From contig DF970668.1 of assembly GCA_001270045.2 (NCBI GenBank), positions 186,001-250,000 on the forward strand: a stretch of 64,000 nucleotides of DNA. The letters run 5' to 3'. This document shows positions 33,884-44,157 of the stretch, one piece after another. A model generated the notes under the pieces. The model saw nothing but the letters and a program-made list of their open reading frames with translations, was not told the DNA's origin and searched no databases. The stretch is from Bacteroidales bacterium 6E. Lineage in GTDB: Bacteria > Bacteroidota > Bacteroidia > Bacteroidales > Prolixibacteraceae. The stretch's first letter is position 1, and the number at the start of each line of letters is the position of its first letter. The position numbers were made by a program, and so were the translations under genes.

Positions 33884-36800
33884 TTAGAATACCACTTTCA
33901 GGTTAAACCCGAGATAACGGATCGATGGGTCACTGAAGTTTTCGCTTCCTCCATCGGGGTCAGAGTATTTAAACTGTTTTGCCCATAGGAAAACGTTTTG
34001 TCCGACGGCCGACAAAGAGGCACTTTGGGCCATGAAACGCGATGCAACCGAAGACGGAAGATCGTAGGTCAATGAAAGCTCCCTGAGTTTCAGGAAGGTG
34101 GTAGAGTATGCGTCGACAGGTGAAGGAGAACCACCCCAGGCGGTACCTTTGTGGTAACTTTCAAGATAGGTCTTGTAGGTTGCCGCCACATCGTTCGGGG
34201 CATATACACGAGTGTCGCTGGTAATGTTGCCGTATGTATCGTAGGTGGCCGCTCCCGATACAACCTTCACGCCCTGACCAATGTAATTCTTGGTTCCGGG
34301 CTGGGTGGCATCGAGATAACGGGCATCGGTTACCGAATTCGGGTGCGAGCCGGCCCTCCACATGTACATCTCGGTAGTTGTCTGGGCAATACCGCCCACG
34401 CGTCCGTCGACCGACATGTTAAGCGTGAAGTCCTTGTATTTCAAAGAGGTATTTACGCCCCAGATCCAGTCGGGATCAGAGTAACCGAATTTTGAATCAT
34501 ACGCAGAATAGAGCGGAAGACCGTTGTTGTGGATGATATTTCCTTCGGGATCCCTTTGGTAATCGCGAAGAATATAATGGTCGACCCTCTCTCCCACTTT
34601 CACCCAGGGGCGGTCGGCCGAGAAGGCTGAATCAAGCTTGGTATAGTAGCGGGCATATTTACTCCAGTTGAACGAGAGGTCCCAGCGCAGGTCACGGTTG
34701 CTGATGGGGGTAACGTTGGCAATCACCTCAACGCCCCGGCGGGTAATTTCCTCGTCGATGTTGATATAGTTGGATGTGTAGCCAGATGCAGGCGTGATTC
34801 CGGTCGAGCGGAGGAAGTCGTACATCCTCTTGCTATAGTAAGATACATCGATCGATGCCCTGTTTTTGAAGAAGTTGGCGGCAGTACCGAATTCAATGGT
34901 GGATGCCGATTCGGGACGGACGTCCACCCCGCGGATGGTGGTGGGATAACTGGCCGAACTGAGCGAGCCCCACGCATTGTTGGTAATCCCGTATACCGAA
35001 TTGATGGTATAAACACCGGCTGGCGTTTTCGAGGAAGTCCAAGAACCACGAAGTTTCCAAAGCGATAGCCAGTCCATTTCTGGCAGCAGCTCGGATACCA
35101 GGAAGCTACCCGATACCGACGGATAGAGGTATGAACGGGTCGACTCGGGAAGCGTTGAGCTCCAGTCGTTCCTCAGGGTTCCTTCGGCAAATGCCAGATT
35201 TTTCCATGAAAGGGCCAAACGGCCGTAAAGGCTGTTCACCTGCTGGCGATAGATGCTCGACGAAACGGCCACCGGGTTGATGGAAGCTTTCAGCGAGTAG
35301 AAGCCGGGAATGGACAAACCACCCTGGGTGCGGGCTTCCATACCGTCGTCCTGACGGAAATAGAGGGTACCTCCGGCAAATCCGTCAACGGTGAAATCAC
35401 CGAATGTCTTGATCCCTGAAATGATCAGGTCGTTGTTAATACTGTAGCCCCTGCCGAGTCCCATGTTGTACGAACCTCTCTGGGATTCGCCCCAAACCTG
35501 GGTTCCGTTCTGGATAACGGTCGCACTGCCTGCACCCTGGAACGATCCTTTGGAAATGGTGATTTCCTGACGGTCGCTGTAGGTGTCAAAACCGGTACGG
35601 AATGTGGCAGTCAGCCATGAGGTCAGTTCATAGCCCAGATTAAGTGTTCCGGCAAAAACGTCACGGTTGATGGCATGTGTCCTTTCATACCGGTCGAAAT
35701 AGGGGTTGTTGTTGGTTGAGGTGTAGCTGCTGTTCTGCACTTCGTTCGGCACCATCCAGTAATCCTTGTACTGGCGGATGTCGTAATCAGGAGCCGACCA
35801 CACCAGGATATTGTACATCGGGTCGTACCCGGTGTAACCGCTGAAGCCCTTGTTGGGCGAAATCTGCTTGTTATACGACATATTCGAGGAGAGGGTGAAC
35901 TTGTTTAGTTTCATGTCCCCGCCAATCGAGTAGGTGATCTTGTCGAACATCGAGTTCGGATACTGTCCCTTGTTTTTTACCCAGGTGGCCGATGAGCGGA
36001 AACTTCCGAATTCGCCCTGCTGGACCATGCTTACGTTGTTGTTGAGGACATACCCCGGTTCCAGGAAGTTCTGGAAATTGTCCTTACCTACTGGTAGGTA
36101 AGGCATGGCTTTCATTGATTTGGAAACGGGATCCCATTGGATCACTTCCCTTCCGTCGAGCGGCACTCCCCAGGCACCGTCGCCCGAGCGGGAATAGGTA
36201 TTGGTGGCGGTATTGACCACGCGACCGAATGACGACTGCATTTCGGGAATGGCCAGATAACCAGAGGCGAACATGGTTCCACTGTTCACTGACACGGAGA
36301 GACCCCGTGTGGCAGCCCCAACCTTGGTGGTGATCATGATGGCACCGCTGGCACCCCTGTAACCGTAAAGTGCTGATGCGGTGGCACCTTTCAGGACGCT
36401 GATGCTTTCGATATCATCGGAGGGAACATCGCGAAGGGTCATGTTACCGTATGGAACACCATCGATAACCAACAACGGGTTTTCACCACGGATCTGGATA
36501 TCGGGAGCGGCAGTAAATTCGGTACTGTTTTTCACCAGCAAACCGGCTACCTTGCCGGTCAGCGAAGTTCCGAGGTCAACACCCTTGACGGTCTGCAGGC
36601 CTTCGCCTGTAACTTGCTGTACCGAGTAACCCAGGGCCTTTTCTTCCCTTTTGATACCCAGTGCGGTCACGATGACCTCGTCGACACCGAAGATGATCTC
36701 TTCCATGACCACGTTTACCTCACGACGGCCTCCCAAAGCCACCTCCTGGCTCTTCATGCCCACAAAGGAGAAAATCAACGTGGCATCCGAAGGAACGCCT

Positions 36801-37318
36801 GAAAGGGCATAGGAGCCGTTCACGTCGGTGATGGTTCCCGAGGTGGTACCCTTCCTGACAACCGTGACCCCCGGAAGAGGAAGCCCCGAATTGTCGGTTA
36901 CCTTCCCGGAAACGCCATCTCCCTGCTGGGTGGAAGTTTGGCCCGGCGCGGTACTTTTCGAGTGAACCACGATCAGGCGGTTATTTACTGACCAGGTCAG
37001 GTCAGTTTCGGCGAGAACCGTATCCAGGACCTTGTCGATCAACTCATTTTCAAAACCGGCATCAACCCTCTTATTAAGGTCGACCTGCTGGATATTGTAA
37101 AAGATGGAGAACTCCGACTGGGCCTCAATCTTCTCAAAAACCTCCTCCAGGGTAAGATTCTTACCTGCCAGATTCAGTCTGGTGGCTTGTGCATAGTTGG
37201 CACCTGAAACTTGCATAAATGCAACAAACAATAGTAGCCATGTCAGTTTCATAATTCGTACAATTTTGGAGGTGTCAATCGGACTTCGACACTCTCCGTG
37301 AATCCATTTTTTTTTCAT
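33884..37318 (-). CDS. SusC/RagA TonB-dependent transporter with STN signalling domain
   Basis: 1144 residues. After a leader (MKLTWLLLFVAFMQVS section) comes an STN domain (~residues 50-115, LNLAGKNLTLEEVFEKIE), a carboxypeptidase-like domain (GKVTDNSGLPLPGVTVVRKGT), a TonB box region (DEVIVTALGIKREE), the plug (VKGVDLGTSLTGKVAGL) and the barrel ending LGFNLKVVF. The STN domain is the part that signals to the FecR anti-sigma factor encoded just upstream, so uptake of the glycan should induce the operon. Length is normal. Start at 37318 preferred to a TTG seven codons earlier. Confidence 0.94.
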   Translation of the reverse strand: MKKKWIHGECRSPIDTSKIVRIMKLTWLLLFVAFMQVSGANYAQATRLNLAGKNLTLEEVFEKIEAQSEFSIFYNIQQVDLNKRVDAGFENELIDKVLDTVLAETDLTWSVNNRLIVVHSKSTAPGQTSTQQGDGVSGKVTDNSGLPLPGVTVVRKGTTSGTITDVNGSYALSGVPSDATLIFSFVGMKSQEVALGGRREVNVVMEEIIFGVDEVIVTALGIKREEKALGYSVQQVTGEGLQTVKGVDLGTSLTGKVAGLLVKNSTEFTAAPDIQIRGENPLLVIDGVPYGNMTLRDVPSDDIESISVLKGATASALYGYRGASGAIMITTKVGAATRGLSVSVNSGTMFASGYLAIPEMQSSFGRVVNTATNTYSRSGDGAWGVPLDGREVIQWDPVSKSMKAMPYLPVGKDNFQNFLEPGYVLNNNVSMVQQGEFGSFRSSATWVKNKGQYPNSMFDKITYSIGGDMKLNKFTLSSNMSYNKQISPNKGFSGYTGYDPMYNILVWSAPDYDIRQYKDYWMVPNEVQNSSYTSTNNNPYFDRYERTHAINRDVFAGTLNLGYELTSWLTATFRTGFDTYSDRQEITISKGSFQGAGSATVIQNGTQVWGESQRGSYNMGLGRGYSINNDLIISGIKTFGDFTVDGFAGGTLYFRQDDGMEARTQGGLSIPGFYSLKASINPVAVSSSIYRQQVNSLYGRLALSWKNLAFAEGTLRNDWSSTLPESTRSYLYPSVSGSFLVSELLPEMDWLSLWKLRGSWTSSKTPAGVYTINSVYGITNNAWGSLSSASYPTTIRGVDVRPESASTIEFGTAANFFKNRASIDVSYYSKRMYDFLRSTGITPASGYTSNYINIDEEITRRGVEVIANVTPISNRDLRWDLSFNWSKYARYYTKLDSAFSADRPWVKVGERVDHYILRDYQRDPEGNIIHNNGLPLYSAYDSKFGYSDPDWIWGVNTSLKYKDFTLNMSVDGRVGGIAQTTTEMYMWRAGSHPNSVTDARYLDATQPGTKNYIGQGVKVVSGAATYDTYGNITSDTRVYAPNDVAATYKTYLESYHKGTAWGGSPSPVDAYSTTFLKLRELSLTYDLPSSVASRFMAQSASLSAVGQNVFLWAKQFKYSDPDGGSENFSDPSIRYLGFNLKVVF

Positions 37319-37360
37319 AGATTTGTAATGATAAGACAATTATTAATTAATTGATTTTCA

Positions 37361-37392
37361 GAAGGTGAGTGTTGTAGTGGACCCTCGCCTTC
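37361..37392. other. Inverted repeat in the fecR-susC gap
   Basis: GAAGGTGAG (37361-37369) faces CTCGCCTTC (37384-37392), 9-base arms with one mismatch, 43 bases ahead of the susC start. It may be a stem in the susC leader. No T-run follows it on the minus strand, so it is not a clear terminator for fecR. Confidence 0.3.
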
Positions 37393-37483
37393 TTCTTTTT
37401 TGAAATTTCGGGATTCTGTTTTGTCGTATGGCAAAGAACGAATGGCCATCTTTTCCCGGGAAATGGATCCCCGGAAGGATGGA

Positions 37484-38473
37484 TTATGATGACCGGTAGG
37501 TGATTTCAAATTCCCGGAAAGTAATCCTCCGGTAATCAATCGGTGTGGTCAGTTTTAGGGCATCCAGTACCTGCCAGATGGTCTCCTGGTTTTTAAACCG
37601 ACCGGTATAGGTAAAGCTGTTCAAGTCTTCTCCCTTAAAGGAAATCTTTACGTCGTACCATCTCTCAAGCCGTTTCACAAGCTCGGAGAATGCAATGTTC
37701 CGGAAAAGAAATTCCCCGTCTTTCCAGGCAATCTCGGATTCGACATCGGCAGCCGCTATCCGGTAGGTCCTTTTATCACGGTCGTATCTCAGATGATCAC
37801 CGGGCTTCATGTCAATTTTCTTGTCGGAGCCGGCAAATTGCAGACTGATGCTCCCTTCTGCCAGCGTTGCGCTGCTGAAGGGATTATCGCCGTATGTACA
37901 TATATTGAAGGAGGTACCGGTTACCTCAACGGTAAAATCATTGGTATGGACAAGGAAGGGTGTGCCGGGATCGGAGTTCACCTCAAAATAGGCTTCTCCC
38001 GATAGTCGGACCTCCCGCCTGGAGCTTTTTCCATCCGTAAACCAGGCGAGTTCACTTCCCGAATTCAGCTTCACTTTCGATCCGTCAGACAGGGTCATGG
38101 CAGAACGGGACCCCAGGGGCACCTCAAACAATGTTTCGGATGCCGGGACCACTCCTTTTTGTTGTGTAACCAAAATTCCGGAAACCAGGCCGATGGCCAA
38201 CACCGCTGCAATGGCCACGGCCTGTTTCCAGTAGGAAATCCGGGTTTTCGCCCGTCTTTCCAGTTGATCTCTGTAAAAACTAACTAACTGCTTTTCTATG
38301 GAAAGGTCTCCTCCAGGAATGGCATCCCATGTATCTTTGATTTCGAGGAATGTCTTTCGGTTGACAGGATCCTCACCGGCCCACGCCAGAAGTTCCTTGT
38401 ACTCCTGTTCGGTACATTCGCCGTTGAGGTATCGCGCGATGAGATTTTCGTAATGATGGTCTGAATGCATCAA
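37484..38473 (-). CDS. FecR-family anti-sigma factor
   Basis: 329 residues. A cytoplasmic N-terminal part that binds the sigma factor (NLIARYLNGECTEQEYKELLAWAGE), one membrane helix (~residues 84-103, AIAAVLAIGLVSGILVT) and the periplasmic FecR domain (FEVPLGSRSAMTLSDGSKVKLNSGSEL, GEAYFEV) followed by the DUF4974 domain (FSELVKRLERWYDVKISF). It holds the sigma factor in check until the SusC STN domain signals. It lies between the sigma gene and susC on the same strand. Confidence 0.93.
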   Translation of the reverse strand: MMHSDHHYENLIARYLNGECTEQEYKELLAWAGEDPVNRKTFLEIKDTWDAIPGGDLSIEKQLVSFYRDQLERRAKTRISYWKQAVAIAAVLAIGLVSGILVTQQKGVVPASETLFEVPLGSRSAMTLSDGSKVKLNSGSELAWFTDGKSSRREVRLSGEAYFEVNSDPGTPFLVHTNDFTVEVTGTSFNICTYGDNPFSSATLAEGSISLQFAGSDKKIDMKPGDHLRYDRDKRTYRIAAADVESEIAWKDGEFLFRNIAFSELVKRLERWYDVKISFKGEDLNSFTYTGRFKNQETIWQVLDALKLTTPIDYRRITFREFEITYRSS

Positions 38474-38658
38474 ATGTTGTTCTTTTATATTATAGACAAC
38501 CGACTCCCGTAAACTACGTCAGGAAATTCACGATTTTTGCATTTTTCTAACAGCATACATGAATGTACTGTGGTTCAGCAAAATGACAGTTTCTCTTCTG
38601 AAATAGGTGCTACCCTGAAAACTTGTTGAAGAGAAAAATATGGTCGATAAAGGATGGG

Positions 38659-39207
38659 TCAGTGGGTTTGTACAGGAAATCGCCCAAACATGAGGACAAA
38701 GAATGCTTGTTTGGTCAGTTTCTGGCGAAGGGTCGCCAGGGCGCGAAACAGGCGGGTTTCGACGGTTCGGACCGGCACATCCAGTTTTTCGGCAATCTCC
38801 TTGTTCCTGAGTCCTTCAAACCTGCTGAGCAGGACCACTTCTTTCTGCACATCGGGAAGCTCATCGATCGCCTGGTGAATTTTTTCGTAGGTTTCCTTTT
38901 CAATCAGCGATTTTTCACCCGATGCCAGCATTTCACGCTCCATCTCCTTCAGTTTTATCAGGGCTTCCACTTCATGCATTGCAATCACCTTCCGGTGCTT
39001 GATGAAATTCAGGGCACTGTTCCTGACCGAGGTGTACAAATAAGGCCTCAGGTCACTCTCCTCCTTATTGTAAAGCTGTTTCTCGTAAACCTGCGTGAAC
39101 ACGTCCTGTACCAGGTTGTGCGCATCGTCATCGTTCTCCACAAACTTGAGGGCATAATAAAACAGCTGCCTGTAGTAATTCCTGAATATGGTCTCGAATG
39201 CGCTCAT
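38659..39207 (-). CDS. ECF RNA polymerase sigma factor (sigma-70 family)
   Basis: 182 residues. Region 2 covers ~residues 8-75 (FRNYYRQLFYYALKFVENDDDAHNLVQDVFTQVY, split by normal family spacing) and region 4 ~115-170 (LPDVQKEVVLLSRFEGLRNKEIAEKLDVPVRTVETRL shows the HTH). Paired with FecR and an STN-type SusC it makes a standard trans-envelope switch for the SusCD operon. A TACTTTTG -7 box lies 17 bases upstream of the start. Confidence 0.93.
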   Translation of the reverse strand: MSAFETIFRNYYRQLFYYALKFVENDDDAHNLVQDVFTQVYEKQLYNKEESDLRPYLYTSVRNSALNFIKHRKVIAMHEVEALIKLKEMEREMLASGEKSLIEKETYEKIHQAIDELPDVQKEVVLLSRFEGLRNKEIAEKLDVPVRTVETRLFRALATLRQKLTKQAFFVLMFGRFPVQTH

Positions 39208-39223
39208 AGTTTGTAATTCCCCT

Positions 39224-39251
39224 CAAAAGTACGAAATTCAATCGCATTCAA
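39224..39251 (-). promoter_or_regulatory. Promoter of the ECF sigma factor gene
   Basis: On the minus strand TACTTTTG (39231-39224) matches TAnnTTTG, with TTG (39251-39249) 17 bases upstream. The spacer is a little short for the Bacteroidota consensus. The box sits 17 bases before the sigma factor ATG. Confidence 0.5.
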
Positions 39252-39369
39252 TCAGAAATTATTTCTGTTGTTCAATACCTGAAAGGGAGTGCTTATACTG
39301 ACAAATGTGGTTAAACATGAATGACTTGCACCCTGAAACAGGTGGTGCGTCAGGGTGATGCCTTCAACT

Positions 39370-40266
39370 TCAGCTTTGGATGATCTTGTCGAGTCGGGTC
39401 CGCAAATCCAGCAATCCTTCCGGGGTATCGCCCCCCGGCTGCTCAATGGTCATCCAGCTTTTGTACCCAATCTGGTCGAGGGCAGCCATAACGGCCGTCC
39501 AGTTGACATTCCCCTCGGTAAGGGGCACCTGGAATCCCGCCCATTTCCCTTCGGTATCGGCCTTTTTCGTGCTGTATTCCTTGATATGTATTTTCGAGAT
39601 TACCGGCCCCAGTATCCTGATCCACTGTTCGGGCCACCCCAGGAACAGGATATTCCCACAGTCGAAATAGAATTTTACGTTGGGGCTCCCGAATTGCTCC
39701 ACATAGTGCCGGGCCTCAAGCGGGCTCAGCAGGAAATTGTTCCAGACATTCTCGATGGCGATCTCCACTTTCAGCTTCTCGGCCAGGGGTATGATCTTTT
39801 TCAGCTCTTCCGTCGACCGGTTCCAGCAGTCATCGTAAGCGGTCTCCTGGTTAACCCTACCGGGGACAAAAAGGATGGTTTCGGCACCATAGGCGGCTGC
39901 ATCCTCCAGGGTTACCTGCAAAGCCTCCAGTCCCTTTTTGCGGACTTCGGGATCGGCATGCGACAACGGGAACTCGCCATGTTTCGATCCACATACCGTG
40001 GGAATGGCCAGTCCGGTAGCCTCCCTGGCCCTTAATACCTCGTTCCGGTCAAGGTGACTGTACACTTCCACGCCGTCGAAACCGGCTGCCCTCGTGGCTT
40101 CAAACTTTTCGGCAATGGTTTTCCCCACCCCGATGCTTCCCCACATCATGGATCTCTTAAGCGGGCGCTGGCCGGCTCCCATAAAGGTGGCGCTGGCGTG
40201 AAACGGGACAGTCATGGCGCCTGCCATGGCCATGATCCCGGCTTTGGTAAAATTCCGTCGGTCCAT
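39370..40266 (-). CDS. Tat-exported TIM-barrel sugar isomerase/epimerase
   Basis: 298 residues with a twin-arginine leader (MDRRNFTKAG..., cleavage near HASA). The mature protein is a xylose-isomerase-like TIM barrel; probable metal ligands are in EIAIENVW, KFYFDCGN, KIHIKEY and MTIEQPGG. It follows the Gfo/Idh/MocA gene at 40369-41718 by 102 bases on the same strand, one of two such pairs here. Members of this family isomerise, epimerise or eliminate on sugars or keto-sugars; the substrate is not known. Confidence 0.87.
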   Translation of the reverse strand: MDRRNFTKAGIMAMAGAMTVPFHASATFMGAGQRPLKRSMMWGSIGVGKTIAEKFEATRAAGFDGVEVYSHLDRNEVLRAREATGLAIPTVCGSKHGEFPLSHADPEVRKKGLEALQVTLEDAAAYGAETILFVPGRVNQETAYDDCWNRSTEELKKIIPLAEKLKVEIAIENVWNNFLLSPLEARHYVEQFGSPNVKFYFDCGNILFLGWPEQWIRILGPVISKIHIKEYSTKKADTEGKWAGFQVPLTEGNVNWTAVMAALDQIGYKSWMTIEQPGGDTPEGLLDLRTRLDKIIQS

Positions 40267-40368
40267 TCAAATCTCTTTTAGGCAATCTTTCAAAAATTAA
40301 AAACTAAACCCGAAACTCCGGCCATCTTTTCGGATACCGGACCATCTTCCCATCACAGGACGCGAAAA

Positions 40369-41718
40369 TCAGGCGTTGGCGGCGATACCAGCCGAGGGGG
40401 GCACTTCTGGAATTCCTTCCACTGGACCGAACACATAGGTTTTCGGGCCAAGGTAGAGGTCGGAATTCAGCAGCTCATCCCACAAAACATCCTTTCCGGT
40501 GTAAGCTGCAATGCGCCCCATGATGGTCACCAGCGTGGAATTGACATGCGCCTCGGCATCGTTGACCACCTTCCCTGTCCGGATGGCGGTGACCAGGTTC
40601 ACATGTTCCTGGTCAAACGGGTTTTTCACCTTCCAGGTGGTATCCGGATCATTCTCTTCCGGCATGGGATATTGCCACACGACGTTCCCCTTCAGGTCGG
40701 TGATGATGCCCTTGGCATCGGCATATCCCTTGGTTCCGGTGATCAGCTGCTTGGTCTGGTTGCTGCAGCCATTGATCTGTCGGGCGGCACAATGGGTATG
40801 CATGCCGTTGTCATATACATATTCAATGCTGAAAAAGTCGTATTGGTCACCGGTAACCCTACGCTGGCGTCCACCCCAGCCCATGGCCTTCACAGGCATT
40901 TTGCCGACGTGCCAGTTCATGACATCCACCTCGTGGATAAACTGTTCCACAATATGGTCGCCCGACAGCCAGTTGAAGTTGACCCAGTTTCGAAGCATAT
41001 ACTCCATGTCGCTCCACTCAGGCTGGCGGGTCCGGTACCACAGGGCTCCCCCGTTGCGGATGATGTGGGCGCCCGTGATCTCCCCGATCTCTCCACTGGC
41101 CACCCTGCGCTGGGTTTCCATGAAATCTTTCTGCACCCGGCGAATGGTGCCGCTAACGATGCAGAGTCCCATCTGTTCGGCACGTTTTGCCGATACCAGG
41201 ACAGACCTTGCCCCCACGGGATCAACCGCACAGGGCTTTTCCATGAAGACATGCTTCCGGGCATTGACGGCGGCATCCAGATGGGCGGGCCTGAAGTGGG
41301 GGGGCGTGCACAACAGCACGATGTCGACGCCTGAATCAATCACTTTTTCAAAGCTGTCGAACCCGACAAAGCACATTTCGTCGGCGATTTCAACATTTCT
41401 TTGCTTCTTCAGTTCAGCACGGCAGTTGTCGATCTTGTCCTGGAACACGTCACCCAGGGCGACGATCTGCAGGTTCGGACCCGCATCCAGAAAGTTGATG
41501 GCAGCCCCGGTTCCCCGTCCGCCGCAACCGATCAGGCCGGCTTTCAGGGGAGGTCCGTCAGGTGCCTGGTCCAGCATTTCAGGCAATACTATTTCGGGAC
41601 CTTTACTCTGGGGTCCGGCGCAGGATGACAGTACCGATCCGGCGGCCAGGACTCCCATGGCGCCTATCGTCCCGTTGGTGATAAAATTGCGCCTGCTGAA
41701 TGAATGGCTGTTTTCCAT
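40369..41718 (-). CDS. Tat-exported Gfo/Idh/MocA-family oxidoreductase
   Basis: 449 residues. The leader contains SRRNFI followed by a hydrophobic stretch and a cysteine (LSSC), so export via Tat as a folded, probably lipidated protein is likely. The Rossmann domain shows GLIGCGGRGTG and the catalytic-lysine motif is EKPCAVDP (~residue 155). The C-terminal half is the usual alpha/beta domain with the HEVDVMNW histidine. It would oxidise or reduce a sugar with a tightly bound NAD(P). It is paired with the isomerase-like gene downstream and follows GH95 by 83 bases. Confidence 0.9.
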   Translation of the reverse strand: MENSHSFSRRNFITNGTIGAMGVLAAGSVLSSCAGPQSKGPEIVLPEMLDQAPDGPPLKAGLIGCGGRGTGAAINFLDAGPNLQIVALGDVFQDKIDNCRAELKKQRNVEIADEMCFVGFDSFEKVIDSGVDIVLLCTPPHFRPAHLDAAVNARKHVFMEKPCAVDPVGARSVLVSAKRAEQMGLCIVSGTIRRVQKDFMETQRRVASGEIGEITGAHIIRNGGALWYRTRQPEWSDMEYMLRNWVNFNWLSGDHIVEQFIHEVDVMNWHVGKMPVKAMGWGGRQRRVTGDQYDFFSIEYVYDNGMHTHCAARQINGCSNQTKQLITGTKGYADAKGIITDLKGNVVWQYPMPEENDPDTTWKVKNPFDQEHVNLVTAIRTGKVVNDAEAHVNSTLVTIMGRIAAYTGKDVLWDELLNSDLYLGPKTYVFGPVEGIPEVPPSAGIAANA

Positions 41719-41801
41719 GATATCGTGTTGGTTTAAGATGCTCCAAGTTAAAAATTATATCGGCTCAAACGACCTGAAAGGCATGATTTCGGGAAATTGC
41801 C

Positions 41802-44141
41802 TTACAGTCGGGTCAGGTTTCCGTCAAAACGATAAGTCTCGCCTGCCGTGGTGTCAAACTCCACTTTTTGGTCGCCCACCACCAGCTTGCAGGGTTGCCC
41901 TGCCTTTGAAAGGACTTCCACTTGCTGTAGTTTTCCTTCCGACCAGGCGAAGCCGAGTTCAAATCCGCTACGGGCACATACCCCCCGGATGTTTCCCCCG
42001 GGAAGGGCATCAGGCAGGGCCGGCAACAGGTGGATGTAGCCAAGATGGCTCTGCACCAGCATCTCGATGATACCGGCGGGGGCACCAAAGTTACCGTCGA
42101 TCTGGAAGGGCGGATGGGCATCAAAGAGGTTGGCATACGACCCTCCCCCGCCATGGTATTCCACCTGGTCGATCTCCACCGGCCTGAAGAGCATTTTCAC
42201 CATCTGGTAAGCATGGTTTCCGTCGTGGAAACGGGCCCAGAAGTTGATTTTCCAGGCCAGGCTCCAGCCGGTGCCCTCGTCGCCCCTGAAGATCAGCGAC
42301 TGACGGGCAGCCTCCATCAGGTCAGGGGTTTCGTCCCAGTTGATCTCGTTTCCGGGATGGACACCCCACAGGTGCGACACATGCCGGTGCTTGTTATTGG
42401 GATCGTCGATGTCGCGGACCCACTCCTGCAATTGCCCATGCTGCCCTATCTGGTTTGGGGCGATCCGCGGGAGCATTTCCTTTAATACGCTGGCGAATCC
42501 ATGGTCGCTGTCCAGGATTTCGGAGGCCTCGATGCATGCCCTGAACAGCGCTCGGATGATCTGGTGGTCCATGGTCGGACCGGCAACCAGGCCACCGGTT
42601 TCGGGAGAGTTGGATGGGGTGCTGATCAGATACCCGGTTTCGGGATCGGGTACCAGAAAGTGGGTGAAAAATTCGGCTGCACCTTTCATGACCGGATAGG
42701 CCCGGTGCGCCAGGAAAGATTTATCTAAAGTAAAGAGATACCGTTCCCAGAAATGGAGGCTCAGCCATGCTCCCCCCGTGACCCATATCCCATGGTCGGA
42801 GTGGTTGATGGGTGCGGTACCGCGCCAGATGTCGGTATTGTGGTGGAGTACCCAGCCGGGAGCGTCGTAGTGCTCGCGGGCGGTGGCACTGCCCGTTTCG
42901 AAGCAGTCGGTCACCATGCTGAACAGCGGCTCGTGGCACTCCGACAGGTTGGTCAGCTCGGCTGGCCAGTAGTTCATCTCGGTATTGATGTTGACCGTCC
43001 ATTTGCTGTCCCAGGCCGGCCTCAGCTGGTCGTTCCAGATACCTTGCAGGTTGGCAGGCTGCGAACCGGTCCTGCTGCTTGAAACCAGCAGGTAACGGCC
43101 ATATTGCACGTATAGCGACAACAATCCGGGGTCGTCGGGTTGTTCATTGAAGGCAATGATCCGCCGGTTGGTGGGAAGCGAATCCCGATTGTTCCCGGCA
43201 AGTTCGATGTCGAACCGGTCAAAAAGTTTTTTGTAATCGGCCTGGTGTGCTGCCAGCAATTTTTCATATCCTTTAACGGCCACAGCGTCAAGACGCTTTG
43301 TGGTTTCATCTTCCGGATTACCATCCACGTTCATGTAATTCAGGTAATTGGTTGCGGCCACCAGGTAAATCACCGCTTCTTTGGCGCCTTCCACTTTCAG
43401 GCTGCCTCCTTCGGTGGTGACCGTCCCGTCGCTTTCGATCCGGGCTTTGGCAACGCCCCGCAAGGCACCGTCTTTCACCTGCACCTGCAGGGTCAGCGTC
43501 GGCCCATCGGATTTCACGCTTTTTTCCTCATGCGGGGAGGTGAAGCCCATCGTGAAGCCAAGCTTCCCGCGCTTGTTGGCGGTCAGGCGGATCACGATGG
43601 CGTTATCGGGATACGAGGCAAAATATTCACGGGTGTATCGGGTTCCTTCCGACTCAAAGGTGACGGTATGCAAGGCCTTCCGGAGGTCAAGCTCCCGATG
43701 GTACCCGGTATGGGTTTCCGAACCGGGGAAGGTCAGCATCAGGTCACCAAATGCCTGGTAGGTCTTCTGGTAAAGCGGATCGCTCATGAATTCCCTCATG
43801 GCCAGGTCCTGGGCCTCCTGTTGTTTGCCCTCCGTGAGCAGTTTCCTGATTTCCCCCAGGTACTGGTGGGCGCCTTCGCGGGCATAGTCGTGGGGAGCGC
43901 CGGTCCACAGGGTCTCCTCGTTAAACTGGACCTGGTCGGTCTGCACCCCCCCGTATATCATGGCGCCCATCCGGCCATTCCCTATCGGCAAGGCTTCCGT
44001 CCACTTATCGGCCGGCTCGTCGTACCATAGCCGTAATGGCTTGTTGGCCGACTGGTCCGAACATGAAAAAAGGGTAAGCACAATAAGGAGCATCCCGAAT
44101 TCCCGAATCCGGCTGCTCTTGCGTAATAAACTGTATATCAT
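41802..44141 (-). CDS. GH95 alpha-L-fucosidase (or alpha-L-galactosidase) lipoprotein
   Basis: 779 residues, typical of GH95. A lipobox (LTLFSCSDQ, Cys27) suggests surface or periplasmic anchoring. The N-terminal beta domain begins LWYDEPADKWTEALPIGNGRMGAM. The catalytic barrel has NINTEMNYWPAE (~residue 386, the asparagines that assist the nucleophilic water), the general acid Glu in SNSPETGG (~513) and the Asp in QIDGNFGAP (~680). GH95 removes terminal alpha-1,2-linked L-fucose, and some members remove L-galactose. It starts 16 bases after the sulfatase stop codon, so the two are cotranscribed. Confidence 0.93.
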   Translation of the reverse strand: MIYSLLRKSSRIREFGMLLIVLTLFSCSDQSANKPLRLWYDEPADKWTEALPIGNGRMGAMIYGGVQTDQVQFNEETLWTGAPHDYAREGAHQYLGEIRKLLTEGKQQEAQDLAMREFMSDPLYQKTYQAFGDLMLTFPGSETHTGYHRELDLRKALHTVTFESEGTRYTREYFASYPDNAIVIRLTANKRGKLGFTMGFTSPHEEKSVKSDGPTLTLQVQVKDGALRGVAKARIESDGTVTTEGGSLKVEGAKEAVIYLVAATNYLNYMNVDGNPEDETTKRLDAVAVKGYEKLLAAHQADYKKLFDRFDIELAGNNRDSLPTNRRIIAFNEQPDDPGLLSLYVQYGRYLLVSSSRTGSQPANLQGIWNDQLRPAWDSKWTVNINTEMNYWPAELTNLSECHEPLFSMVTDCFETGSATAREHYDAPGWVLHHNTDIWRGTAPINHSDHGIWVTGGAWLSLHFWERYLFTLDKSFLAHRAYPVMKGAAEFFTHFLVPDPETGYLISTPSNSPETGGLVAGPTMDHQIIRALFRACIEASEILDSDHGFASVLKEMLPRIAPNQIGQHGQLQEWVRDIDDPNNKHRHVSHLWGVHPGNEINWDETPDLMEAARQSLIFRGDEGTGWSLAWKINFWARFHDGNHAYQMVKMLFRPVEIDQVEYHGGGGSYANLFDAHPPFQIDGNFGAPAGIIEMLVQSHLGYIHLLPALPDALPGGNIRGVCARSGFELGFAWSEGKLQQVEVLSKAGQPCKLVVGDQKVEFDTTAGETYRFDGNLTRL

Positions 44142-44157
44142 TCCTGTATGTTTTCTT

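Noticed and set aside
40511-42070. 519-codon open frame antisense across the oxidoreductase and GH95 genes
   Set aside because: Spans two real genes and their gap; translation is low-complexity Ser/Arg/Pro-rich.
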